Of a stretch of 6,027 nt of DNA, positions 6,005 through 6,027 are shown one piece after another. The first letter of the stretch is position 1. Each line of letters starts with the position of its first letter. Under the pieces are notes generated by a model. That model saw only the letters and a program-made list of their open reading frames with translations. It had not been told where the DNA came from and did no database searches. The translations under genes were made by a program, and so were the position numbers. The stretch is from Saprospiraceae bacterium (GTDB lineage: Bacteria; Bacteroidota; Bacteroidia; Chitinophagales; Saprospiraceae): contig JALZWC010000952.1 of the NCBI GenBank assembly GCA_023300255.1, positions 1 to 6,027 on the forward strand. The letters run 5' to 3'.

Positions 6005-6027
6005 AGAAATTAAGAGGACTAGTATTA

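Noticed and set aside
5943..6023. ACTAGT copies at 5943-5948 and 6018-6023 flanking the REP-like element, considered as target duplications
   Set aside because: ACTAGT also occurs at 3478-3483 and 4765-4770, and it is a self-complementary hexamer likely by chance in AT-rich DNA.

Overview
The window looks like part of a small alginate-use locus from a marine member of the Bacteroidota, most likely class Flavobacteriia. The evidence is a low-GC sequence, a SusC/RagA-type TonB-dependent transporter, a lipoprotein alginate lyase of family PL7, start codons without Shine-Dalgarno sequences, and a good match to the Bacteroidota promoter form (-33 TTG, -7 TAnnTTTG). No genus can be fixed from the sequence alone.

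All three genes lie on the minus strand. In transcription order they are: a PL7 alginate lyase lipoprotein (5787 to 4852); a 396-nt spacer; a GntR-family regulator of the FadR/FCD type (4455 to 3748); a 227-nt spacer; and a SusC-like outer-membrane transporter (3520 to 278). At least 277 nt of non-coding, palindrome-rich DNA follows susC. No susD-like gene is visible, though one could lie beyond position 1.

The likely shared job is as follows. The surface lyase cuts alginate, the SusC-like transporter imports the oligosaccharides, and the GntR protein senses a breakdown product and controls expression. This resembles the AusR-type GntR control described for alginate use in Zobellia galactanivorans. 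The strongest regulatory signal is just upstream of the regulator. Two copies of TTGGTTGACCAA lie 41 bp apart centre to centre, about four helical turns. One covers the predicted -33 element and the other lies just after the predicted transcription start. This suggests tight autoregulation. Neither the susC nor the lyase upstream region has a full copy of this site.

The three-gene block is bracketed by two unrelated palindromic repeats: a 154-bp element with 18-bp perfect inverted arms at the left edge, and a REP-like double hairpin with a GAAA loop at the right edge. Other small inverted repeats sit in the susC leader, over or just after the stop codons of the regulator and the lyase, and upstream of the lyase. 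I see no tRNA, rRNA, CRISPR array or transposase gene. I found no wholly new system; the most informative points are the operator layout, the missing susD and the structured DNA after susC.
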